From assembly GCA_012517255.1 (NCBI GenBank), contig JAAYVH010000183.1, positions 1 through 45,557 of the forward strand: DNA of 45,557 nucleotides, read 5' to 3'. Of this stretch, positions 1 through 7,433 are shown piece after piece. Made by a program: the position numbers and the translations under genes. Source of the DNA: Chthonomonadales bacterium (lineage in GTDB: Bacteria > Armatimonadota > Chthonomonadetes > Chthonomonadales > CAJBBX01). A model generated the notes under the pieces. The model did no database searches. It saw only the letters and a program-made list of their open reading frames with translations, and was not told the origin of the DNA. Each line of letters starts with the position of its first letter. Positions within the stretch are counted from its first letter, which is position 1.

Positions 1-44
1 GCCGATCGGCATATCGGCATCGCCAGAAGAGACATCCGAAAGCC

Positions 45-78
45 CTCGGGATTGCTTCGCTTCGCTCGCAATGACGTG
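45..78 (+). repeat. Dispersed repeat, copy 1 (short form)
   Basis: The stretch contains GGATTGCTTCGCTTCGCTC followed by GCAATGACGTG. Related copies lie at 14950-15052 (split by an insertion) and 44893-44936 (opposite strand). The sequence is GC-rich, partly self-complementary and lies between genes. This type of repeat is common between genes in many uncultured bacteria; I know of no function for it. Confidence 0.6.
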
Positions 79-143
79 TGAGCGCCGCGCGAAGCGGCGG
101 CTACGCCCGAGTTCGGACAAGCCGCTGCGTCACCGGTTGAGCT

Positions 144-210
144 GGGCGAACCAACCGCGCGCCGCCGCGTTCCTCTTCGCGATGGTTCCGCTCGGCGGTT
201 GATTCGCCCC
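144..210. repeat. Palindromic interspersed repeat, hairpin 2 type, copy 1
   Basis: The element starts GGGCGAACCAACCGC and ends GCGGTTGATTCGCCC. The ends form a 15-bp inverted repeat with one mismatch around a spacer of about 37 nt. The same unit occurs at 9527-9593 and 44623-44689, there preceded by a second hairpin. It lies just past the 3' end of the GH172 gene. It looks like a REP- or MITE-like element; no transposase is nearby. Confidence 0.75.
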
Positions 211-264
211 AACGAGGCGGTGACCTGCGCCAACGGTCCAACCGGGCCGGTCATGCCCTCAGGA

Positions 265-1359
265 CTACCTGTCCGGTCGCGGCCTTCGCGCAATGGGCCC
301 GGGCAAGGCGGGGAACGGCGCGTGCGGCTCGGTCTGGTACCAGTAGGCCGTGCTGCTGTAGTCATTGCTCTGCAGGTTGGCGTGGCCATGCTCGATGGTG
401 ACCAGCAGGCTCCGCTCGAACATGATCGGATCCTCAATGTGGAACCGATAGGAGGTCTGTTTCTTGCGGGTCGGTCGCTCTGGATCGTGCTCGTAGACCG
501 ACGTCCCGGCGTAGGGGTAGCCCTGAGGATGCATACCCCACGCATGGCACAGGTAGTCTTCGGAGCCCGTGCCGATCATCGAAGGCGTCTTTTCGCCGTC
601 AATGAAGATCATGTCGTCCCCTTCGCCCCACCAGGTGAGCCCGTCGGGCGTGGGATCAATGTTGTCCACGCTCAGGTTGCAGCCGACGAAATGACCGCGC
701 CCCTCGGCCTGCAAGATGACGTAGTTCTCGCTCCCCGTCAGGTTCGGTTCGTTCATCAGCGACCAGTAGTTGATGCCCTGAGCGCAAAGATCGCCCTTGA
801 TGCCTTGCGTGGGATTCTCGCGTCGCCACTGGGCATGGAAGCGCAGCACATCTTCGGCAAGCGCGTCGTATTCCTCGTAGTCCACGTAGAAGTAGAGCGA
901 TCGGATCTGGGCAGGCCCTTCGTTGGCGATCTCCAGCCGAGCGCCTCGAGCGAACGGCATCTGCCAGTAGCTGTTCATGGCCATGCCGCCGCCCAGTTTC
1001 AGCTCCTCGCCTTTCGGAGCGACGGTGGTCAGGGGCGCAGCGGCATTGGAGGCCGCGAGCCCGTGCCCGATGTTGAAGAAGTCGCCCAGAGGGACTTCGA
1101 TAGAGGGGTTCTCCTCGCCGTCCCACCAGGCGCGCAGGACGGTGTGCCGCAGGTAGTAGCGGTCGTCGGGACAGCTCACGGTGAACCAGAGGTGGGTGAT
1201 GCATCCGGCGCCCTCGATCTCGGCGATCACCGCTTTGTCGCCTGGTTCGACTGTCCAGCAGTCGCGATTGCCGCCGGTCACGTCGTAGCTCGACTTGCGG
1301 CGCGTGCGAGCATTGCGAGCGAGCACGAGGGACTTCAGCGACGATGCAAAGAGGGTCAT
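265..1359 (-). CDS. GH172 (DUF2961) glycoside hydrolase, cytoplasmic
   Basis: This 364-aa protein belongs to the DUF2961 family, now glycoside hydrolase family 172, whose studied members act on alpha-D-fructofuranosides, difructose anhydrides and D-arabinofuranosides. Two family signatures are visible: Glu246 in WWGEGDD and Glu267 in GTGSEDY. Their spacing of 21 residues matches the two catalytic glutamates of characterised GH172 enzymes as I recall them. No signal peptide is seen, so a cytoplasmic enzyme is inferred. The ATG has AGGAGG seven nucleotides upstream. It lies 91 bp downstream of the secreted glycosidase-like gene on the same strand and is probably co-transcribed with it. Substrate cannot be read from the sequence. 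A secreted relative is at 41923-43953. Confidence 0.85.
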   Translation of the reverse strand: MTLFASSLKSLVLARNARTRRKSSYDVTGGNRDCWTVEPGDKAVIAEIEGAGCITHLWFTVSCPDDRYYLRHTVLRAWWDGEENPSIEVPLGDFFNIGHGLAASNAAAPLTTVAPKGEELKLGGGMAMNSYWQMPFARGARLEIANEGPAQIRSLYFYVDYEEYDALAEDVLRFHAQWRRENPTQGIKGDLCAQGINYWSLMNEPNLTGSENYVILQAEGRGHFVGCNLSVDNIDPTPDGLTWWGEGDDMIFIDGEKTPSMIGTGSEDYLCHAWGMHPQGYPYAGTSVYEHDPERPTRKKQTSYRFHIEDPIMFERSLLVTIEHGHANLQSNDYSSTAYWYQTEPHAPFPALPGPIARRPRPDR

Positions 1360-1450
1360 GGCAGGCCTCCTATGGCGCGATATTGGACCATCCGTTTCGT
1401 CAGACGCATCGGTTCTCCTGCCGGACTGTGGCTGCGCACCCGCGGCGCAT

Positions 1451-3112
1451 TCAGCCCCTGGGCACGAACCTCAGCCCGGACAAAGGTCGGCCGTCCTGAC
1501 CTGCGATGCGCAGATGGAAGCCCCACATACCCGCGCGGTTGTGGACCTTCACCAGCAGGCGGTTCTTCCCCTTGCTCAAGTGCGCCTCCCGCATCTCCGC
1601 ATCCCTTTGCAGGCCGCCGGCGTACACGCGGCGCACGACCTCGCGCCCGTTGAGCCAAATAACCATGTCGTCGTCGCTGCCGAAGAGGAGCCGCACGGTC
1701 TGATCTGTCGGGCTGATCACCTCGCATGTCGCATAGGCAATGGCGTTCTGCGTCAGGTTGTGACCCCCGAGAAGCTCGCCAAGGCCGATCACGCCGCCTA
1801 TCGCCCGTCGCGGTTCCCAGCGAACGGCGCCGTGGCGTCCCTGATGGGCCGCCGACAGCCGCTGATCGGTTTCGGGCGGATAGACGGCATTGATGCCCTC
1901 GGCTCCCGCAGGGCCGAACGGCAGGATGACATGCCACGCCGGCGGCACCCCCGGCACCGTGGGGGGACGTCGGGCGCCGCCCACGGCAAAGACGCGCTGC
2001 GCGCGCATCTCCGGCGGCTCCGGCGGGATCAGGAGCGCACCGGTCGCGCCGATCTCGCGGTGGGTCTCTCGAATCACTTCGCGCATGTATGGCCGAGCGG
2101 TCCACCCGGGCAGACTCGGCACGCCGCCGAGATAGGCTACGAGCCCGCAGGCGCCTTCGCGCACGAAGTCCTCGATCTGCTTCCGGATCTGAGCCGCCGT
2201 GGGTAGGCCTTTGCCTGCATTCTCGGGTCTGTCGAAGGCGGCATCGAACGTCTGGTACACGCCGGCGAACGGCATTCCGGGCACCTGCCGGCGCGCGGCG
2301 GCGACCATCCACTGCACTTGATGGCTCGTCATGAGCGGGTCGTATCGGCCGCTGCCGAACACGGGGTACCAGTAGATGAGCATCAGGTCGCAGACGCCGG
2401 GCCCGAAGTTGCACAGCGAGCCAGCGCTCCCATAGCCGGCGGCCACCACGCGCTGCGGATCGAGCCGCTTGGCAAGGCGGTAGATGCCCCGCAGCGCGGA
2501 TATGGCATCGCCGGGGCTGTCATCGAGCACGTAGTATCCCCAGAGCATGCGCGAGTCGCGAACCTGCAGGATCTCGCGTTCGCATTCCTCTGGCCAGAAG
2601 AGGATCATGCCGCCCCGATGGACTGCCGGGCGCGTGCCGCAATAGCCCCGCTGGCAGCGGAGGAGGCGACCCGGCTCGGACGCCTCGTAGCGAATGAGCT
2701 CGTCGTCAAGCTGGATCACGCCAGACTCGGGATGAGGCCGCGCGCCTTCGGCGAACAGGGGGATCTCCGTGGCGTCGGCGCTCAGACGATCGAGCAGTCG
2801 AGGCCGGCCATACACATGCTGCGTCAGATGGTGCAGTACATAGACGCCGTTGTCGGCGCAGGCTCTGCCGAGGGGCTTGGTCGGGTCGAGATGGTCGGCG
2901 CCGCCGAGCACGAGGTTCATGCCGACATCGCGGGCGGCAGCGATGTCGTCGGGCGTTTCGAGGTTGTAGGAGCCCAGAATGGGCTTCCCCGCGACGGCGA
3001 ATGGCGACGGCAGCTTCATGGGTCTCCTCGCCTGTTCACCGGCCTGATCGGACGCCAGGCACGCAGCGACGAGCAATCCTGCCAGCACGGCTGCGCCTTG
3101 CACAATGGTCAT
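1451..3112 (-). CDS. Secreted glycosidase-like protein with C-terminal jelly-roll domain
   Basis: The 553-aa product starts with a hydrophobic segment containing VAAC at about residues 15-18, so it may be exported as a lipoprotein, although the N-terminus lacks the usual positive charge. The first 380 residues look like a TIM barrel (LGSYNLETPDDIAAARDVGM, then LWGYYVLDDSPGD), as in glycoside-hydrolase-like proteins with an acidic pair in the centre. The last 110 residues (FGSDDDMVIWLNGREV, then KGKNRLLVKVHN) resemble a PA14- or jelly-roll-type carbohydrate-binding domain. The ATG at 3112 was chosen because GGAGGTGAT precedes it; the longer open frame has no such site. The GH172 gene follows. 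I cannot name a GH family or substrate. Confidence 0.6.
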   Translation of the reverse strand: MTIVQGAAVLAGLLVAACLASDQAGEQARRPMKLPSPFAVAGKPILGSYNLETPDDIAAARDVGMNLVLGGADHLDPTKPLGRACADNGVYVLHHLTQHVYGRPRLLDRLSADATEIPLFAEGARPHPESGVIQLDDELIRYEASEPGRLLRCQRGYCGTRPAVHRGGMILFWPEECEREILQVRDSRMLWGYYVLDDSPGDAISALRGIYRLAKRLDPQRVVAAGYGSAGSLCNFGPGVCDLMLIYWYPVFGSGRYDPLMTSHQVQWMVAAARRQVPGMPFAGVYQTFDAAFDRPENAGKGLPTAAQIRKQIEDFVREGACGLVAYLGGVPSLPGWTARPYMREVIRETHREIGATGALLIPPEPPEMRAQRVFAVGGARRPPTVPGVPPAWHVILPFGPAGAEGINAVYPPETDQRLSAAHQGRHGAVRWEPRRAIGGVIGLGELLGGHNLTQNAIAYATCEVISPTDQTVRLLFGSDDDMVIWLNGREVVRRVYAGGLQRDAEMREAHLSKGKNRLLVKVHNRAGMWGFHLRIAGQDGRPLSGLRFVPRG

Positions 3113-3139
3113 GGCATCACCTCCGCACCCCCATGGCAG

Positions 3140-3153
3140 GGTCGCAAGCGACC
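3140..3153. promoter_or_regulatory. Small palindrome in divergent promoter region
   Basis: GGTCGC-AA-GCGACC is a perfect 6-bp inverted repeat in the 163-bp gap between the divergent glycosidase-like and alcohol dehydrogenase genes. Position and symmetry would suit an operator. It is short enough to arise by chance in GC-rich DNA. Confidence 0.25.
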
Positions 3154-3275
3154 GCCCCGCCGAGTGGCATCCTTCATTCTGCGCTTCGCCGGGCGCTTCC
3201 TCCTGGCAGATGATGGCGAATGGGCAGGGAAGTCGCGCCGCACGGTGAATGATCAGTGCGGAGGAAAGTGCAACG

Positions 3276-4355
3276 ATGAGTGTCCGCGCCGCGATCATGG
3301 AGGGACCCGGCCAGCCGGTTCGTGTGGTGGAGATGGCCGATCCGGTCATCGAACCGGGGGCCGTGGCGCTGCGCACGCTGGCCGCCGAGGTGTGCGGCAC
3401 GGACGTGCATCTGCTCCACGGGCGTCTGTCAGGAGTGCCCTATCCCATCATCCCGGGCCATGTGAGCGTCGGCGCCGTCGAGGAAACCGGCGGCGCGGTG
3501 ACCGACGTGGACGGTCAGACGGTACGGCCAGGCGATGTTGTGACGTTCCTCGACGTTCACGAGACGTGCCATGCATGCTGGCACTGCCTCGTCGCAAAGC
3601 TCTCGACGCGCTGTCCGAAGCGCAAGGTCTATGGGATCACCTACAGCGCCCGCGACGGATTGCTCGGCGGTTGGAGCCAGCGCATCTACCTGAAGCCAGG
3701 CGTTTGCATCGTCCGCCTGCCGCGCGAGGTGACGCCCGACCTGTGGATTGCGGCCGGTTGCGGCTTGCCCACGGCCCTCCATGCCGTGGACCTTGCCGCC
3801 CTGCGGATTGGCGACCGCGTGCTCGTGCAGGGCGCCGGCCCCGTCGGCCTGAGCGCATGCGCGCTCGCTCAGGCATCGGGCGCCGGATGGGTCGGCGTCG
3901 TCGAGGGATCCCCCATTCGCCGGCAGGCGGCCCTGCGCATGGGAGCCGACCAGTGCTTCGATCCGGCGCAGGACCTCCTTGCTGAGGTGGCATCGGCAAC
4001 GCGAGGGCGCGGCCCCGATGTCGTCATCGAAGCCTCCGGCAATCCCGCGGCGGTGCGCCAGGGATGCGAGATGGCTCGCGACGGGGGCCGCTACGTGATC
4101 GTCGGTCAATACACCGACAACGGCGACGTGGAGATCAATCCCCATGCCCATATCAACCGCAAGCACCTCACGATTCAGGGCTGCTGGGGATCGGACCTGA
4201 GCCACATCTACCGGGGCGCCGAGGCGCTGGCGCGGTTGGGCGATCGGTTTCCCTGGGTCAGCATGATCTCGCGGCGATACAGCCTTGATCAGGTCAACGA
4301 GGCCCTCAGCGACGTGGAACATCGGCGCGTGGTCAAGGCCGTCATCGTGCCCTGA
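3276..4355 (+). CDS. Zinc-dependent alcohol dehydrogenase (MDR family)
   Basis: This 359-aa medium-chain dehydrogenase/reductase probably oxidises a polyol or sugar alcohol with NAD(P). Catalytic-zinc ligands are suggested by Cys40 (EVCGTD), His62 (PGHVS) and Cys162 (AAGCGLPTA). The structural-zinc loop has four cysteines, 98, 101, 104 and 113, with one residue more than usual before the last. The nucleotide-binding motif GAGPVG is at 186-191. The GHE of classical members is GHV here, so the second-shell glutamate is lost. The start at 3276 is an ATG 11 nt after GGAGG; an ATG nine codons upstream is possible. It is divergent from the glycosidase-like gene and convergent with dciA, which ends 9 bp away. 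Confidence 0.85.
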   Translation: MSVRAAIMEGPGQPVRVVEMADPVIEPGAVALRTLAAEVCGTDVHLLHGRLSGVPYPIIPGHVSVGAVEETGGAVTDVDGQTVRPGDVVTFLDVHETCHACWHCLVAKLSTRCPKRKVYGITYSARDGLLGGWSQRIYLKPGVCIVRLPREVTPDLWIAAGCGLPTALHAVDLAALRIGDRVLVQGAGPVGLSACALAQASGAGWVGVVEGSPIRRQAALRMGADQCFDPAQDLLAEVASATRGRGPDVVIEASGNPAAVRQGCEMARDGGRYVIVGQYTDNGDVEINPHAHINRKHLTIQGCWGSDLSHIYRGAEALARLGDRFPWVSMISRRYSLDQVNEALSDVEHRRVVKAVIVP

Positions 4356-4364
4356 CGCGGCGCG

Positions 4365-4976
4365 TCACTCGATGGGCACGGGTGTCGTGGGCGGCCTGTC
4401 TTCCTCGGCCCGGCAGACCGTGCATATCGGCTGATCGCCGCCGTGCAGCGCCCCGCACCGGGCGCAGGGCTTCCAGCCGCGGTTCAGGCGCCAGCGCCGA
4501 ACGCGGTACTGGCGCTCGATAATCTGGAGCGTCGCTCGCCGAAGGCCTGGATCCTCGAGTTTCCCTGCCGCCTCGAGGTCGGCTGCCATCGCCGCCGCGT
4601 CCTCTTCGGTCAGGCGCACCGCGGCAATCTCGTCTGCCGGGGGGAAGCCCGTCTCGGAAGCCGATGCTGCGGGCTTCAGGCCGCAAGCGCGAAATCGGAT
4701 GTCCTTGATAACCGGCTTGCCGCACAGGTGATTCAGTTGCGCGAGGATCTGGTGCTTCAGAAGATTGATCTCCTGCGACCACACCGAGCCCTTGGTGCGC
4801 ACATACAGGATTCCGTCGCGCACCTCCTCGGCATGCGAGGCAGCGGCTACCTGCGGCCCCGCCGCGCGCGGCCAGTAGGCCATGGCGAGGCTCTCGCGGA
4901 TCTTGCCGCCGCCTTCCATGCTGTCGAGCAGCGCCTGCATCACGCTGCCGGCGCGTCCCATGCCCAATCGGTTCAT
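4365..4976 (-). CDS. dciA: DciA-family (DUF721) protein with C-terminal zinc ribbon
   Basis: The 203-aa product carries a DUF721/DciA domain in its first 100 residues (the stretch GILYVRTKGSVWSQEINLL is typical) followed by an acidic helical linker. It ends in a zinc-ribbon-like CARCG...CTVC motif. DciA is the loader of the replicative helicase in bacteria that lack DnaC/DnaI. Many members are short, and the added cysteine cluster at the C-terminus is seen in some lineages. It sits alone between metabolic genes, not beside dnaA or gyrB, and ends 9 bp from the convergent dehydrogenase. Confidence 0.8.
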   Translation of the reverse strand: MNRLGMGRAGSVMQALLDSMEGGGKIRESLAMAYWPRAAGPQVAAASHAEEVRDGILYVRTKGSVWSQEINLLKHQILAQLNHLCGKPVIKDIRFRACGLKPAASASETGFPPADEIAAVRLTEEDAAAMAADLEAAGKLEDPGLRRATLQIIERQYRVRRWRLNRGWKPCARCGALHGGDQPICTVCRAEEDRPPTTPVPIE

Positions 4977-5063
4977 GCCGAAAGAGTACCATGCCCGAGG
5001 GCGTCACGCCCAGCGCCTGCGGCTGCGTTGGACGCGGCATCCCTCGGGCATCGGCTCCGCGGG

Positions 5064-5705
5064 CTACTGCTCTTCCTGCGCCTTGCGGTCGTCGTCGTCG
5101 AACTCGAGCCTCATGCGCCTCTCGCGGACTCTCCGGACCTTGTCATCGAGCGAGGCATACATGGCCTGCACGCCGGCGGCATCCTTCCGGAAGGCCATCC
5201 TCGCCTGGGCCATGACGCCGAGATGTCCGGCCTCCTCGATCGCGTCGAGATCGGCGCTGAGGAAGGCGAACTGCCATCCCGCCTGCTTACGCTCGTCAAT
5301 CATGCGCACGATGTCGGCGCGGGTGAACTCGCGGCTGGCATTCTCCTGGCCGTCCGTCACCACGACGAAGAGCACATGCTCCGGTCGGTCCGCCGTGTCC
5401 ATGGCGGCGATCTGGGCCGAGAGCTCATTCATGCCGCGGCCCATGGCGTCGAGCAGCGGCGTCGAGGCGCGCGGGACGTAGGTCTCCCGCGTCAGCTTCG
5501 GGGCCTTGTGCACATCCCGGAAGCGATAGACCACCTCGTAGGGGTCCTGCGAGTCGAACTGCACCAGCGTGATCGTCGCGGTTCCTTCCGACGCCGCCTG
5601 CCCCTCGAGGAAGCTGTTGAAGCCGCCGATCGTGTCGTCACGGATGCAGTCCATCGAGCCCGTCCGATCGAGGATCACCGTAATGTGCGTGTAACCTTCC
5701 TTCAT
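5064..5705 (-). CDS. von Willebrand factor A domain protein
   Basis: The 213-aa protein is essentially one VWA domain. The metal-ion-dependent adhesion site is visible as Asp13-Thr15-Ser17 (DRTGS), Thr82 (RASTPLLDAM) and Asp118 (VVTDGQEN). The C-terminus is a charged helix. There is no signal peptide or membrane segment, so a cytosolic role is likely; such stand-alone VWA proteins often work with AAA ATPases or in tellurite-type stress systems, but no such partner is nearby. I chose the ATG at 5705, 9 nt after AGGAGG; the ATG two codons earlier lies only 3 nt from that site. Confidence 0.8.
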   Translation of the reverse strand: MKEGYTHITVILDRTGSMDCIRDDTIGGFNSFLEGQAASEGTATITLVQFDSQDPYEVVYRFRDVHKAPKLTRETYVPRASTPLLDAMGRGMNELSAQIAAMDTADRPEHVLFVVVTDGQENASREFTRADIVRMIDERKQAGWQFAFLSADLDAIEEAGHLGVMAQARMAFRKDAAGVQAMYASLDDKVRRVRERRMRLEFDDDDRKAQEEQ

Positions 5706-5779
5706 CCCCATGCTCCTCCTCTGCATAGCTGCCGTCTCGACGTGCCGAGCGGCAGTTGCTCGATACTCGGACGGGGATG

Positions 5780-5818
5780 GCAAAAGCGGAAAGGGGCGTC
5801 CCTGATCATTGCTTTTGC
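5780..5818. other. Inverted repeat in divergent intergenic region
   Basis: GCAAAAGC (5780-5787) and GCTTTTGC (5811-5818) form a perfect 8-bp inverted repeat around 23 nt that contain a smaller GGGGCGTCCC palindrome. It lies between the VWA gene and the sugar kinase gene, which are divergent. It could be an operator or a leader hairpin for the VWA gene. Confidence 0.35.
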
Positions 5819-5885
5819 GGGCGACGCCTGCAGCCGACGGCCTTGTGCACAGTGCTTACCGCTGGTCACGCGCTGCCGATATCCC

Positions 5886-5912
5886 TTGACGGGGTGCGGG
5901 CTGGCGTACTAT
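5886..5912 (+). promoter_or_regulatory. Putative promoter of a leaderless sugar-kinase transcript
   Basis: TTGACG (5886-5891) and TACTAT (5907-5912) are separated by 15 bp, a little short for sigma-70. The -10 element ends 9 nt before the ATG at 5922 and there is no ribosome-binding site between them. A start of transcription 7 nt downstream would give an almost leaderless mRNA, an arrangement with TANNNT known in several bacterial phyla. Confidence 0.4.
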
Positions 5913-5921
5913 CATGCGGCC

Positions 5922-7421
5922 ATGAGCTTGCTCGGCATTGACGTGGGCACGACGGGCTGCAAGGCCGCGGTGTATCGAACGGACGGGGAGCGGCTGGCGC
6001 TGGCCTATCGCGAATACCCGACGCTCCATCCGCAGCCGGGATGGGCGGAGCTCGACAGCGCCGACGTGTGGGCGAAGGTGCGCGAGGCTATCGCGGAAGC
6101 CGCTGCGCGCGCCGGCGACGATCGGATTACGGCGCTGTGCGTGAGTTCGATGGGCGAGGCGATGACGCCCGTGGACGCAACACGGCGTATCCTGGGCAAC
6201 TGCATCCTCTGCTCGGATGTGCGCGGAGCCGAGTATGCCGATGCGCTGCTCGAGCGGATGGGGCCGGAGCGCTTCTACGCCATCAATCCGAACATCCTGA
6301 ACGCGGCCTACTCGATGCCGAAACTGGCCTGGCTGCGTGACCATGAACCGGACCTGTATGGGCGCGCGGATCGGTTCTTGCTGTGGTCGGACCTCGTGGG
6401 ATACCTGCTCGGCGGCGAGGCGATCACGAGCTTCTCGCATGCCAACCGGACTCTCCTGTTCGATATTCGCGCGGAGCAGTGGTCGGATGCGCTGCTGGAT
6501 GCCTGCGGCATTGCCCGCGAGAAACTGCCGGATGTCGCGCCCAGCGGCACGGTCGTGGGCCAGGTCAGTACGGCCATGGCCCGCGAGCTGGGTCTGCCGG
6601 ACGGAGTCGGCATCGTCATGGGCGGTCACGACCAGTGCTGCAACGCTCTGGGAGCAGGGGTCATCGCGCCGGGCAGCGCGGTCTGCGGCATCGGCACGTT
6701 CGAATGCTATGCGCCGACGTTCCGAATGCCCGACGACCCGCTGGCCATGTTTGAGCGAGGCCTGAACATCGAGCACCACGTGGTGCCCGATCTCTACGTG
6801 ACCTTCGCGTACAACCAGAGCGGCTCGCTGGTCCGGTGGTTCCGAGATACCTTCGCCGCCGACGCCTCGCCCGAGGGCTTCGCCAGCATCTACGATCGGC
6901 TCAGCGCCGAGATGCCCGCCGAACCGACACGGCTGCTGGTGCTCCCCTACTTCGAACCGACAGGGCCGCCTGACTATATCAGCGATGGGGCAGGGGTGAT
7001 TCTGGGTCTGACGCCGACCACGACACGCGGCGACATTCTGAAGGCGATCATGGAATGCGCGACGCTCTACTTCGTCGAGCTCATGGAGGCGTTGCGCGAT
7101 CTCGGTCTGGGAGTGGATGCGTTCACGGCTACCGGAGGGGGCGCGCGATCCGACGCCTGGCTCCAGATCAAGGCCGACGTGTTCGGTCTCCCGTTCATTC
7201 GGCCAGCCGAGACCGAGGGCAGCACGCTGGGCGCCGCGATGCTGGCTGGAATCGCCACGGGAGTGTTCGCCGATGCCGGCCAGGCAGTCGAGGCGTGCGT
7301 GCGACGGGCCCGCACTTTCTATCCGGATCCCGCGCGGCATCAGCGCTATCGCGAAAAGGCCGAGGCCTATGCCGCGCTCTATTGGGCCACGCGCGGCCTG
7401 CTGGCGGACGCCCGGCGCTGA
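5922..7421 (+). CDS. FGGY-family carbohydrate kinase (xylulokinase-like)
   Basis: The 499-aa protein phosphorylates a sugar or polyol with ATP in the cytoplasm. The N-terminal phosphate-binding motif GIDVGTTGCKAAVY starts at residue 5; GGHDQ in the middle of the chain carries the aspartate expected for substrate binding. The C-terminal adenosine region reads TATGGGARSDAWLQIKADVF and is followed by EGSTLGAAMLAG. Length is normal for the family, and xylulokinase is the closest general type; substrate specificity is not certain. The start at ATG 5922 agrees with the N-terminus of the family although no Shine-Dalgarno site precedes it. A DUF6785-type membrane protein gene follows after 12 bp, probably in one transcript. 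Confidence 0.88.
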   Translation: MSLLGIDVGTTGCKAAVYRTDGERLALAYREYPTLHPQPGWAELDSADVWAKVREAIAEAAARAGDDRITALCVSSMGEAMTPVDATRRILGNCILCSDVRGAEYADALLERMGPERFYAINPNILNAAYSMPKLAWLRDHEPDLYGRADRFLLWSDLVGYLLGGEAITSFSHANRTLLFDIRAEQWSDALLDACGIAREKLPDVAPSGTVVGQVSTAMARELGLPDGVGIVMGGHDQCCNALGAGVIAPGSAVCGIGTFECYAPTFRMPDDPLAMFERGLNIEHHVVPDLYVTFAYNQSGSLVRWFRDTFAADASPEGFASIYDRLSAEMPAEPTRLLVLPYFEPTGPPDYISDGAGVILGLTPTTTRGDILKAIMECATLYFVELMEALRDLGLGVDAFTATGGGARSDAWLQIKADVFGLPFIRPAETEGSTLGAAMLAGIATGVFADAGQAVEACVRRARTFYPDPARHQRYREKAEAYAALYWATRGLLADARR

Positions 7422-7433
7422 TCGCGCGCTACC

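Noticed and set aside
4443-5921. Apparent 5' extension of the sugar kinase frame by about 490 codons
   Set aside because: The extension is antisense to dciA and the VWA gene and lacks domain character; FGGY proteins start with the phosphate-binding motif that follows ATG 5922.
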